A stretch of 22,916 nucleotides of DNA. Origin: CAYSWS01 sp965603395 (GTDB lineage: Bacteria; Patescibacteriota; WWE3; UBA101185; UBA10185). Made by a program: the position numbers and the translations under genes. The stretch lies in the NCBI GenBank assembly GCA_965603395.1, contig CBFDCV010000011.1, forward strand, positions 1-22,916. The letters run 5' to 3'. Below are positions 14,538-22,898 of the stretch, in pieces. The notes under the pieces were generated by a model. It saw only the letters and a list, made by a program, of their open reading frames with translations, was not told the origin of the DNA and searched no databases. Every line of letters starts with the position of its first letter. Position 1 is the first letter of the stretch.

Positions 14538-16511
14538 ATGCCTAAAAAATCAGACTATAACGCAGAACAAATACAAGTTTTGGAAGGTTTGGAGCCTGTT
14601 AGAAAAAGGCCCGGTATGTATATTGGTTCCACCGGGGAAGAGGGTCTCCACCACCTGGTTACAGAAATCGTTAACAACTCCATGGATGAGGGTATTGCCG
14701 GTTTTGCTGATCATATCAGACTTGTTTTTCAAAAAGACGGGTCATGCACAGTGTACGATAACGGTAGGGGAATACCTTATGGCATCAAAAAGGAATACGG
14801 TGTTAGTGCTTTAGAATTAGCTTTCACTAAGCTACATGCAGGTGGAAAGTTTGGTGGCGGGGGCTATAAAGTATCCAGCGGTCTTCACGGTGTTGGTTCT
14901 TCTGTGGTGAACGCTCTCTCTAAATGGTGCCGAGTAGTGGTGAAAAGAAATGACGAAGTAGTAGTACAGGAATACGCAAATGGCGGTAATGTTATCAGAC
15001 CCGTAGAAAAAATCGATCCCAAAAAACCGGTTACAAAAATAAAGGACTCAAAATGGACCCTAAAATTGGACGACTGGAACTATGAAAACTACAGTATTGT
15101 GCAGTTTTTGCCCGACGACAAAGTCTTTGAGACTACTGATTTTAAAACAAAGTTTTTCATTACCCAAATTAAAGAGTATGCATATCTCACCGCCGGTATC
15201 AGGTTTGAGATCATCGATGAAAGAAGTGGTCTTCATGAGAATTTCTATTTTGAGGGCGGTATAAAATCTTATCTCCAATCCCTAAATAGAAATAAGCAAA
15301 CCATTCATCCTAACTATTTCTTTGTGGATAGAGATTATCAGGCAGTAGAGGTGGAAGTGGCTTTGCAATACAATGATTCCTTCAATGAGAACGTATTGTG
15401 TTTTGCCAACCACTTAAAAAACATTGAGGGCGGTACACATTTGACCGGTTTCAGATCTGCTCTCACAAAAACCATAAATGACTATGCCAGAAAAAATAAC
15501 CTACTCAGGGGCGGTGATACTAATCTATCAGGAGATGATCTCAAGGAAGGCCTTACCGCTATTATTTCCATAAGACTGGACTCGGAACAACTCCAATTTG
15601 AAGGGCAGACCAAGGCCAAGCTGGGAAACACTATAGTCAGACAAGCGGTAGATACAGTTCTCAAGGATTCGCTGGAGGCTTTTTTAGACGAAAACCCTAA
15701 AGATGCCAAGGGAATAATAGAAAAAAATGTTTTGGCATATAAGGCCCGCATAGCGGCTAAAGCGGCTAGGGACACTGTAATTAGAAAAACTGCACTTGAC
15801 GCCGGTAGCGGTGTTCTGCCCGGTAAACTAGCCGACTGCTCACTTAAAAACCCGGAGAAAACTGAGCTCTTTATTGTCGAGGGAGATTCAGCCGGTGGTT
15901 CAGCCAAGCAGGGCAGAAACAGAGAAACACAAGCTATTTTGCCATTGTTCGGGAAGGTTTTAAACACCGAGAGAGCCCGCCTGGACAAAATCGTGGAATC
16001 TGAAAAATTTAAGAATCTAATTGTGGCAGTGGGAGCCGGAATCGGGGAACATTATAATCCGGAAAAACTCAGATACCACAAAATAATCATTATGGCTGAT
16101 GCAGACAGTGACGGAATGCACATCATGACCTTATATTTAACCTTCTTTTACAGGCATTTAACTAAGCTGATCGAAGACGGGTACGTTTATGTAGCTGTAC
16201 CTCCGTTGTTTAAGGCTACTTGGGGCAAGGAGAAAAAATATCTTTTCGATGAAATAGAAAGAGAGGCTTTTATGAAAACCAAAGAGGGGGAAAAGGCTGT
16301 TATTCAAAGATTTAAAGGACTGGGAGAAATGAATGCCGAAGAGCTATGGGAAACCACCATGAACCCGGAAACCAGACAGTTGTTGCAAATAACCGTGGAA
16401 GATGCCGCCCATGCCGATGAAGTTTTCACTATGTTAATGGGCAGTGAGGTCCCGCCCAGAAAACGATTCATCCAAACACACGCTAAAGAGGCGGTAATTG
16501 ATAAAACCTAA
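14538..16511 (+). CDS. gyrB: DNA gyrase subunit B
   Basis: From ATG 14538 this encodes 657 residues, the length of the short (Gram-positive-like) GyrB without the long insert of E. coli. The GHKL ATPase domain shows catalytic Glu43, Asn47, DNGRGIP at 74-80 and GLHGVGSSVVNAL at about 115-127. The TOPRIM domain has EGDSAGG at 448-454 and DADSDG at 521-526, the metal-binding acidic triad. The C-terminal tail includes QRFKGLGEMN, which contacts GyrA. I prefer this start to the upstream TTG (14391), because the family begins near this point and the added 49 residues would be translated repeats. With GyrA it introduces negative supercoils using ATP. The gene is separated from gyrA by a pilin-like gene. 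Confidence 0.97.
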   Translation: MPKKSDYNAEQIQVLEGLEPVRKRPGMYIGSTGEEGLHHLVTEIVNNSMDEGIAGFADHIRLVFQKDGSCTVYDNGRGIPYGIKKEYGVSALELAFTKLHAGGKFGGGGYKVSSGLHGVGSSVVNALSKWCRVVVKRNDEVVVQEYANGGNVIRPVEKIDPKKPVTKIKDSKWTLKLDDWNYENYSIVQFLPDDKVFETTDFKTKFFITQIKEYAYLTAGIRFEIIDERSGLHENFYFEGGIKSYLQSLNRNKQTIHPNYFFVDRDYQAVEVEVALQYNDSFNENVLCFANHLKNIEGGTHLTGFRSALTKTINDYARKNNLLRGGDTNLSGDDLKEGLTAIISIRLDSEQLQFEGQTKAKLGNTIVRQAVDTVLKDSLEAFLDENPKDAKGIIEKNVLAYKARIAAKAARDTVIRKTALDAGSGVLPGKLADCSLKNPEKTELFIVEGDSAGGSAKQGRNRETQAILPLFGKVLNTERARLDKIVESEKFKNLIVAVGAGIGEHYNPEKLRYHKIIIMADADSDGMHIMTLYLTFFYRHLTKLIEDGYVYVAVPPLFKATWGKEKKYLFDEIEREAFMKTKEGEKAVIQRFKGLGEMNAEELWETTMNPETRQLLQITVEDAAHADEVFTMLMGSEVPPRKRFIQTHAKEAVIDKT

Positions 16512-16526
16512 TCTTCTCAGTATACT
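16498..16526 (+). promoter_or_regulatory. Leaderless promoter of the pilin-like gene
   Basis: TTGATA at 16498-16503 and TATACT at 16521-16526 are exactly 17 bases apart, each one base from consensus. Only 8 bases separate the -10 box from ATG 16535, so transcription should begin at or next to the start codon. The -35 box overlaps the last codons of gyrB. It would let the pilin-like gene be expressed separately from gyrB. Confidence 0.72.
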
Positions 16527-16534
16527 CATAAGTA

Positions 16535-17035
16535 ATGCCCAAGTTTAGATCCGAATCAGGCTTTACACTCATTGAACTTCTCATTGTCATTGTTGTAATT
16601 GGAATATTAGCCGGTATTTTAGTCATGATGATCGATGTTCAGGAATACCAAGCACAAGCCAGAGATGCTAGAAGAATGAATGACATACTGAGTGTGCAAA
16701 CTGCGCTGGTAGACAGCATGGCAACTCAGGGCATATCTTTAGTGGATACTACCGGATGCGTTGACTGCGACTCTGTTAACGGCACTAATGCCATTGATGG
16801 GACAGGCTGGGTAAAGTTCAACGATATCAGGGGTAGGGGACTTATTGATATTATCTCAGTCTTGCCCACTGACGCCATTAACGATGCCAATTATCATTTT
16901 GAGTATTATTCAGATGGGCTTGATTTTGAACTGAACGCATATATGGAGTCGGACAAATACCAAATAAATGCTGTGCAGGATGGCGGCAATGACGACGCCG
17001 TTTATGAAAGAGGTTTTAACCTCTCCCTTAATTAG
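16535..17035 (+). CDS. Pilin-like protein encoded between gyrB and gyrA
   Basis: This encodes 166 residues. The class III prepilin leader is residues 1-9 (MPKFRSESG) with cleavage before Phe10; Glu14 is the conserved fifth residue of the mature protein, and a hydrophobic helix spans about 10-33. The globular domain matches the pilin at 8860-9366 in layout: GCVDC (Cys75, Cys78), the stretch GTNAIDGTGWVKF, and DGGNDDAVYE at 149-158. The two are therefore paralogues, this one probably a minor pilin or alternative subunit, processed by the peptidase at 7819-8703. It has no lone third cysteine. It sits 23 bases after gyrB, away from the pilus operon, with its own promoter and no Shine-Dalgarno. 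Confidence 0.92.
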   Translation: MPKFRSESGFTLIELLIVIVVIGILAGILVMMIDVQEYQAQARDARRMNDILSVQTALVDSMATQGISLVDTTGCVDCDSVNGTNAIDGTGWVKFNDIRGRGLIDIISVLPTDAINDANYHFEYYSDGLDFELNAYMESDKYQINAVQDGGNDDAVYERGFNLSLN

Positions 17036-17173
17036 AAAATCCTGGAAAGAGCTCCTTCCCTTTGATAATAGATTTTCAAAATATCCCACGGTGAAAATAG
17101 TACGAATTACAGTCTTATTAGCCACCCTATTTTTAATGACTTTATTAGGTGTATAGGGCTCTTTTATATTGAT

Positions 17174-17187
17174 TTTTAGGCCTAAAA
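17174..17187 (+). promoter_or_regulatory. 14-base perfect palindrome upstream of gyrA
   Basis: TTTTAGGCCTAAAA is self-complementary with no loop, which fits a dimeric protein site better than a hairpin. It lies 15 bases before the gyrA -35 box. The rest of the 229-base gap (17036-17264) shows only the gyrA promoter and a doubtful 21-codon frame. Confidence 0.4.
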
Positions 17188-17202
17188 CTGCTATTATGTA
17201 CT

Positions 17203-17231
17203 TTGTATCACTCACGTGTTTGTGATATATT
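17203..17231 (+). promoter_or_regulatory. gyrA: gyrA promoter with an operator-like dyad in its spacer
   Basis: TTGTAT at 17203-17208 and TATATT at 17226-17231 are 17 bases apart. An inverted repeat TATCAC-N10-GTGATA (17206-17227) fills the spacer and overlaps both boxes, with CACGTG inside it (17213-17218). A factor bound there would block RNA polymerase. Transcription from near 17238 gives a leader of about 27 bases. Confidence 0.6.
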
Positions 17232-17264
17232 TCATAAGCATAACAATTGCATTAAGATAGCAAA

Positions 17265-19820
17265 ATGGAAGAAAAAAAACTAGACAAAAATATGCGTATA
17301 ATCCCAACTGACATAACTGAAACAATGCAAAAAGCTTACTTGGATTACGCCATGAGTGTCATTGTTTCCAGAGCCCTACCTGACGTTAGAGACGGACTAA
17401 AACCTGTGCACCGAAGAATAATTTACGCCATGCAAGACCAGAATATGGGGCATACCAGTAAATACATCAAGTGCGCCGCTGTAGTAGGCGAGGTAATGAA
17501 AAAATATCACCCTCATGGAGATGTGGCAATTTACGATTCACTGGTAAGAATGGGACAAGATTTTTCACTAAGATACCCCCTCATAATTCCTCAGGGTAAC
17601 TTTGGGAGTATTGATGGGGATCCTCCAGCCGCCATGAGATACACAGAGTGCAAAATGCATAAAATCTCCGAGGAACTATACAAAGACATAAACAACGACA
17701 CTGTAGACTTTGAGCTTAATGACCTGCAAAACTACGAACCTGAATACCTCCCGGCCTTATTGCCAAACCTTTTACTAAACGGTTCTTCCGGTATTGCAGT
17801 TGGCATGGCTACTAACATCCCACCTCATAACATAACAGAGGTGTTGGATGGCATTAATTTCATGATCGAACAAGCTGACAAAATAAGCGGAGATGTGATC
17901 GAGCAAGAAATTGAGATCCTTAACCAGACACAGAAACTTAAGGTAGTGGAGACTGATTTCTCCTCTAAGGCCACCGGCAATGACCTCATTAAATTCATAC
18001 AAGGTCCTGACTTTCCTACCGGAGGCATCATCTACGATCAAAAAGAAATCATTCATATGTATGCCACCGGCAGGGGTAGGGTAGTAACAAGGGCTAAGAT
18101 GAAAATAGAGGAAATAAAGGGCGGGCGAACTAGGATCATCGTCACAGAAATACCTTATCAGATACAAAAAAGTACCCTATTAACCAAAATTGCCAGTTTA
18201 GTAAAAAGCAAGAAGCTGGAGGAGATTGTGGATCTGAGAGACGAATCCAGCCGTAATGAAATAAGAATAGTCATCGAACTTAAAAAAGGCTCTATACCCA
18301 AAAAGGTTCAGAATAGGCTTTACAAATATACACCTTTGCAAAGCACTTTTAATACTAACATGGTAGCCCTGATCGATAATGAACCCAAACTCATGACACT
18401 GAAAATGATCCTGGAGGAGTTCATTAAGCATAGACAGGAAGTAGTTGTCAGAAGAACTATACATTTATTAAAAAAGGCTAAGACCAGAGAGCACATTCTT
18501 TTAGGGCTAAAGATAGCTTTAGATAATCTTGATGCCGTCATAAAACTCATTAGAGCTTCAAAAGACGCTGATGTAGCTAAGGAGGGTTTGATTAAAAAGT
18601 TCAAACTTACTGAAATACAAGCACAAGCCATTTTGGACATGCAACTGAGAAGGTTGGCTGCTTTGGAAAGACAAAAAATTGAAGAGGAATTAAAAGACAT
18701 CATGCAAACTATCAAAGGATATGAAGCTCTGCTAATCTCGCCCAAAAAGATAATGACACAGGTGAAAAAGGAGCTTGATGAATTAAAAGAGAGGTACGGT
18801 GATGAGAGAAGAACACAAGTTATTAAGAGTAAGGTTGGTCAGATTAGTGACGAAGATTTGGTTATTAAAGAAGATTGCATTATCACAATTTCAGAAAGCG
18901 GTTACATTAAGAGAATGAAAGAAAGTACTTATAGGACACAAGGTAGGGGAGGTTCCGGCGTGTCGGGCGGTGAACTAAAGGAAGAAGACCGGGTAGAAAC
19001 TATTCGAACCTGCACTACTCACGATTGGGCCTTGTTTTTCACTAACACAGGCAGAGTTTATAAACTGAGGATTTGGGAAATACCTGAGTATTCAAGAAAA
19101 GCTAAAGGCACACCTCTTGTTAACTTTTTGAGTATTACTTCACAAGAAAGGATAGGGTCTTTCTTAACGGTATCGTCTGAAGCTATAGAAGCCCAAAAAG
19201 GTTATGTGTTTTTCGCTACACAAAAGGGCAGGGTTAAAAAAACAGATATGGAGCAGTACAATAACATCAGATCATCCGGTATCATTGCTATTAACTTATC
19301 AGCGGGTGATAACCTGGCCTTTACTAGTATTACTACAGGCAGAGACGATCTTTTGCTTACCACCGCTTCCGGACAGTCCATCCGCTTCAAAGAAAAAGAT
19401 GTCAGGGCTATGGGAAGAACCGCCAGTGGAGTAGCCGGTATTAAGCTCAAAGGCGAGGATGATGAGGTGGTAGGAGCCATTGTTATTCCTGCCAAAGAAA
19501 AAGAACTGACTTTATTGGCTGTATCAGAAAAAGGCTATGGTAAAAAGACCTCTGTTGATGAGTATAAGATACAAAACAGGGGCGGGTCCGGCATAATCAC
19601 TTATAAACCTAATGAGAAAACTGGTAACTTAGTAGCCGCCAGGCCTTTATATTTAAAAAGAGAAACAGATATGTTAGTGGCTAGCCAAAGCGGCATGATG
19701 ATAAGACTCTCTTCTAAACAAGTACCTATTTTAGGTAGAGCAACTCTGGGTGTCCGTCTTATTAGGCTTAAACCCAATGACAAAGTCACTTCCGTAGCCA
19801 TTATAGAAAACGGAGAATAA
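17265..19820 (+). CDS. gyrA: DNA gyrase subunit A
   Basis: This encodes 851 residues. The breakage-reunion domain has the active-site Tyr127 in AAMRYTE and the conserved start region DYAMSVIVSRALPDVRDGLKP. The C-terminal beta-pinwheel carries the GyrA-box as QGRGGSG at 559-565 (consensus QRRGGKG) and a related QNRGGSG in a later blade; that box points to gyrase rather than topoisomerase IV. In the quinolone region, HPHGD is followed by Val87 where E. coli has Ser83, while the Asp at 91 is kept. With GyrB it supercoils DNA. It has its own promoter (17203-17231) and only a weak ribosome site. The RNase HII gene follows after 19 bases. Confidence 0.96.
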   Translation: MEEKKLDKNMRIIPTDITETMQKAYLDYAMSVIVSRALPDVRDGLKPVHRRIIYAMQDQNMGHTSKYIKCAAVVGEVMKKYHPHGDVAIYDSLVRMGQDFSLRYPLIIPQGNFGSIDGDPPAAMRYTECKMHKISEELYKDINNDTVDFELNDLQNYEPEYLPALLPNLLLNGSSGIAVGMATNIPPHNITEVLDGINFMIEQADKISGDVIEQEIEILNQTQKLKVVETDFSSKATGNDLIKFIQGPDFPTGGIIYDQKEIIHMYATGRGRVVTRAKMKIEEIKGGRTRIIVTEIPYQIQKSTLLTKIASLVKSKKLEEIVDLRDESSRNEIRIVIELKKGSIPKKVQNRLYKYTPLQSTFNTNMVALIDNEPKLMTLKMILEEFIKHRQEVVVRRTIHLLKKAKTREHILLGLKIALDNLDAVIKLIRASKDADVAKEGLIKKFKLTEIQAQAILDMQLRRLAALERQKIEEELKDIMQTIKGYEALLISPKKIMTQVKKELDELKERYGDERRTQVIKSKVGQISDEDLVIKEDCIITISESGYIKRMKESTYRTQGRGGSGVSGGELKEEDRVETIRTCTTHDWALFFTNTGRVYKLRIWEIPEYSRKAKGTPLVNFLSITSQERIGSFLTVSSEAIEAQKGYVFFATQKGRVKKTDMEQYNNIRSSGIIAINLSAGDNLAFTSITTGRDDLLLTTASGQSIRFKEKDVRAMGRTASGVAGIKLKGEDDEVVGAIVIPAKEKELTLLAVSEKGYGKKTSVDEYKIQNRGGSGIITYKPNEKTGNLVAARPLYLKRETDMLVASQSGMMIRLSSKQVPILGRATLGVRLIRLKPNDKVTSVAIIENGE

Positions 19821-19839
19821 CTTAACTCTTTATAAACTC

Positions 19840-20487
19840 ATGAGAGGTGAAAATCTACTTATTTTTGAACGTGCACTGTGGAATAGAGGCTTAAAGTACA
19901 TAGCCGGAATTGACGAGGTGGGCAGGGGGGCACTAGCAGGACCTATGGTGGTTTGCGCCGCTATCCTAGACAAAGACCGCTTACCTGACTTTGATAACGT
20001 ACCCCAAGAGCTACAATGCTACACTCAGGTTAGGGACTCTAAATTAATATCTCCTAGGATACGTGCTGTTCTCAGTGAATTTTTAATTAATGAGGTATTA
20101 TCTTACTCAATTGTCGAAGTTCCTCATCACGAGTTGGATGATTTGGGTTTAACAAGAAGTACTAAGAAATCTTTTTCATCTGCGGTGAAGAAATTAAATA
20201 TGAAACCTCACCATGTTTTTACAGATAATTATGAGGTACCCGACATTGCCCAACAATCACAAACAAATTTGAAAAGAGGGGATAACAAAAGTATGACTAT
20301 AGCTGCCGCCTCAATTATCGCCAAGGTGTACAGGGATAACCTCATGGTGGGTCTACACGAAAGGCATGATAAGTATAAGGTATATGGTTTTGATAGGCAC
20401 AAAGGGTACGGTACAGTTTTTCATAGAGACATGATAAAAAAATATGGGCGCTCTGATATCCACAGGAAAACCTTTAACGTCAAGTAA
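19840..20487 (+). CDS. rnhB: Ribonuclease HII
   Basis: This encodes 215 residues, a normal length. The N-terminal motif GIDEVGRGALAGP carries catalytic Asp25 and Glu26; the other two acidic residues are Asp129 (in FTDN) and Asp148 (in KRGDNKS), followed by the family signature MTIAAASIIAKVYRD. The usual V-D-G around the third acid is T-D-N here, a small departure. The C-terminus has HKGYGT and KYGRSDIHRKTF, both typical. The enzyme cuts RNA in RNA-DNA hybrids and removes misincorporated ribonucleotides. It follows gyrA by 19 bases, so co-transcription is likely, although TATAAA lies just before the ATG. No Shine-Dalgarno is visible. Confidence 0.96.
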   Translation: MRGENLLIFERALWNRGLKYIAGIDEVGRGALAGPMVVCAAILDKDRLPDFDNVPQELQCYTQVRDSKLISPRIRAVLSEFLINEVLSYSIVEVPHHELDDLGLTRSTKKSFSSAVKKLNMKPHHVFTDNYEVPDIAQQSQTNLKRGDNKSMTIAAASIIAKVYRDNLMVGLHERHDKYKVYGFDRHKGYGTVFHRDMIKKYGRSDIHRKTFNVK

Positions 20488-20517
20488 ATACTCTTGCTGT
20501 GTTATTATTTCTAATGT

Positions 20518-21867
20518 ATGCCAAAAGTAAAAAGATACGATGTCGTCATCGTAGGGGCAGGACCGGCAGGTATTTTTTCTTGCTTCAAACTCATTAATAA
20601 AAATCCTAAATTACAAATAGCTCTAGTGGAAATGGGAAAGTCCATCGAAAATAGATCTGGTAAAGAAGTCATGTCCGGTTTTGGAGGTGCCGGCACTTAC
20701 TCTGACGGTAAGCTCCACTTCACACCCAAGCTTTCACACGAAAGAACATTTCACATCATCTCGCCTGAGAAATATCAAAAACTACTGGATGAAATTGAAT
20801 TAATATTTTTGGATTTCGGTATCAACTCTGAAGAATACCCCAAAAACCCTGAAATAGCAGCAAAATTCATTGCCGAAGCGCAAAAAAACGAGCTGGAACT
20901 TATTATCAGACGGTCCAAGCACGTGGGCTCTGACAAACTAAAAAAGATGATGAAGGACTTCCAAAAGTACTTGGAAGAAAGGGGAGTGGCTATGTTTTTC
21001 AATGAAAGAGTGGAAGACTTAGGTATAAAAAATGCTCAGTTCGATCATGTAAAAACTACCAACAGAAAAATATACGGACATAAGGCCCTTCTTGCGCCCG
21101 GTAGAATCAATGCCAGGTGGCTACAGCTGATAGGGAACAAGCATGGTATAGATCATGAATACGGTATGGTGGAGGTGGGCGTACGTTTAGAGTTCCCGGC
21201 TAGTATCATGCAAAAACACGCCGAGGCCTTATACGAAATAGTTTTTAAGCTCAGAACAGACACTTACGATGATGTCATGAGAACATTTTGCACTTGCCCA
21301 AACGGTATGGTGGCTTTGGAAGATTATGAAGGGTACGTCTGCGTTAACGGACATTCCAACTCTAATCACGCCTCCCCCAACTCCAACTTTGCTTTTGTCC
21401 ACGAAGTCAGCCTCACCCAGCCCGTGGAAAACTCCATCCAATACGCACAATCCGTAGCTAAACTGGCCTCTACTATTGGTGGTGGAAAACCTATCCTACA
21501 AAGGTTGGCTGATCTGAAAAAGGGGAGAAGAAGTACTTGGAACAGGCTTAATAAGTCTATGGTCAAACCTACCTTAAAAAAAGTAACTCCCGGCGATATT
21601 TCCATGGCCTTACCTCATCGAACCGTGACCAACATTATTGAGGGCCTGGAAAAACTGGATAGGGTAATGCCGGGTATCAACTCCGGAGACACCCTGCTTT
21701 ACGCACCGGAAGTTAAGTTCAGATCCTCCAGGGTAAAAACCTCTTCGGATATGGAGACCGCAATTAAAGGTGTGTACGTGGCAGGAGATGCCAGCGGTAT
21801 GTCGGGTACTATTACAGGTGCCGCCGCTACCGGACTAATGGCCGCTAAGGGAATCCTCAAAAAGTAG
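20518..21867 (+). CDS. FAD-dependent dehydrogenase (COG2509-like)
   Basis: This encodes 449 residues. An N-terminal Rossmann fold binds FAD through G13-x-G15-x-x-G18 after YDVVIV, with the matching acidic residue in ALVEMG at about 35-40. A Gly/Ser-rich loop GFGGAGTYSDGKL follows at about 54-66. The C-terminal FAD-contact motif is GVYVAGDASGMSGTITGAAATG, with Gly423-Asp424. This set resembles the uncharacterised FAD-dependent dehydrogenases of COG2509; the substrate is unknown and that assignment is from memory of the family. Two cysteines lie close together in FCTCPNG at about 259-265. It starts 30 bases after rnhB and ends 2 bases from the stop of the converging recombinase gene. TATTAT is 9 bases before the ATG, and there is no Shine-Dalgarno. 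Confidence 0.88.
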   Translation: MPKVKRYDVVIVGAGPAGIFSCFKLINKNPKLQIALVEMGKSIENRSGKEVMSGFGGAGTYSDGKLHFTPKLSHERTFHIISPEKYQKLLDEIELIFLDFGINSEEYPKNPEIAAKFIAEAQKNELELIIRRSKHVGSDKLKKMMKDFQKYLEERGVAMFFNERVEDLGIKNAQFDHVKTTNRKIYGHKALLAPGRINARWLQLIGNKHGIDHEYGMVEVGVRLEFPASIMQKHAEALYEIVFKLRTDTYDDVMRTFCTCPNGMVALEDYEGYVCVNGHSNSNHASPNSNFAFVHEVSLTQPVENSIQYAQSVAKLASTIGGGKPILQRLADLKKGRRSTWNRLNKSMVKPTLKKVTPGDISMALPHRTVTNIIEGLEKLDRVMPGINSGDTLLYAPEVKFRSSRVKTSSDMETAIKGVYVAGDASGMSGTITGAAATGLMAAKGILKK

Positions 21868-21869
21868 AT

Positions 21870-22898
21870 TTAAACTATAGAGGAAACACTATCATCATCA
21901 ACATCATCATCAACCACACCAATAGTGGGATTGGAGCCGGTGTCCTTGTGAAACTTCTTATGTGCTTCCTTAAGCTGCTTATTTGTGACATGAGTGTATA
22001 TTTGTGTAGTTGACACATTCGAATGGCCCAAAAGTTCTTGAACGCTTCTAAGATCGGCGCCTTCTTTCAATAGACCTGTAGCAAAAGTGTGACGAAGTGT
22101 ATGAGGAGTGGCGTCCACAGAGATCCCAGCCCGTGTAATATACTTTTTGACCAGGCGCTGAACACTGCGGGCCGTTAGTCTCAAAGATTCGCCCTCATAA
22201 TCTTGTTGTTGCATTTTTTTGCCCGAATATCTGATAAATAATGGCTGAAAGCTGTCCTGCCTAGTAGACAAGGATCGCTTTATCCAGTCTATAGCTCTGG
22301 GACTCAGGTACACGGTTCTAACTTTCTTGCCCTTGCCAACCACCGTGAACTCTCCGGAGTTTAAGTTAACATCGTCCACATTCAAAGACACCAACTCGGA
22401 CACGCGCAGACCGGTGCTGAATAAAACTTCTAAGATGGTACGATCTCTAACACCCGATCTCTTATTTAAATTTTGCACTTCAAACAATCTGTTCAGTTGC
22501 TCTTCATTCAAAACTTTAGGTAACCTCTCATCAGTCTTACCCAAAATGATCTGTTCAGGTGGAATGATCTCAAGACCTTCTTCAATAACTAAGAATTTCA
22601 AAAAAGCGCGTAGGGCGATCAAGAAAACGTTTTGCGTGGAACGTTTGAACTCACGATGACTTTTGGTACTGATCCGTCTGTTTAAATTAACTCTATATTT
22701 TTTAATTAACTCAATATCCAGATCCTTGGCCCTTATCTCCTCACGTCCCAAATGAGCTTTAACGTAATTCACAAAATCATGCAAGTAGAAATCGTACATC
22801 TTTATGGTGTTTTGGGAAAGGTTTTTATCGATCTCACAAAACTCCAAGTACTTGATGATTAGTTCCTCCAGACCGGTATTCAATGATACTTTACTCAT
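21870..22898 (-). CDS. xerD: Tyrosine site-specific recombinase, XerC/XerD type
   Basis: This encodes 342 residues. The N-terminal SAM-like core-binding domain is at about 8-105. The catalytic domain has the full set: Arg165 in STGLRVSEL, Lys191 in GKGKKVR, His267 and Arg270 in HTLRHTFATGLL, His292 in LGHSNVSTTQIYTH, and nucleophile Tyr301. It most likely resolves chromosome dimers at dif, possibly as the only Xer protein of the cell. It is slightly longer than the usual 300 or so because of a low-complexity acidic tail (about 329-342) encoded by repeated GAT codons. It converges on the FAD dehydrogenase gene. No attachment site, phage or island genes surround it, so an integrase role is less likely. 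XerC, XerD or an archaeal-like XerA cannot be told apart from sequence by eye. Confidence 0.9.
   Translation of the reverse strand: MSKVSLNTGLEELIIKYLEFCEIDKNLSQNTIKMYDFYLHDFVNYVKAHLGREEIRAKDLDIELIKKYRVNLNRRISTKSHREFKRSTQNVFLIALRAFLKFLVIEEGLEIIPPEQIILGKTDERLPKVLNEEQLNRLFEVQNLNKRSGVRDRTILEVLFSTGLRVSELVSLNVDDVNLNSGEFTVVGKGKKVRTVYLSPRAIDWIKRSLSTRQDSFQPLFIRYSGKKMQQQDYEGESLRLTARSVQRLVKKYITRAGISVDATPHTLRHTFATGLLKEGADLRSVQELLGHSNVSTTQIYTHVTNKQLKEAHKKFHKDTGSNPTIGVVDDDVDDDSVSSIV

Noticed and set aside
15482..15988. 168-residue minus-strand frame opposite gyrB
   Set aside because: It is an antisense shadow of the conserved GyrB TOPRIM region, with Ser/Leu-rich composition typical of such shadows.
16968..17156. 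62-residue plus-strand frame overlapping the pilin-like gene end
   Set aside because: Most of it overlaps the pilin in another frame. The free part is at most a 21-residue hydrophobic peptide from GTG 17091 with no ribosome site; possible but unsupported.
3118..22898. TGA recoded as glycine (as in Gracilibacteria/Absconditabacteria)
   Set aside because: All recognisable proteins reach full family length without any in-frame TGA, so the standard code suffices. Only non-use of TGA as a stop remains notable.
21870..22898. Integrase of a mobile island
   Set aside because: The protein has Xer-type motifs, and the neighbours are housekeeping genes. No direct repeats, tRNA target or phage genes are visible beside it.
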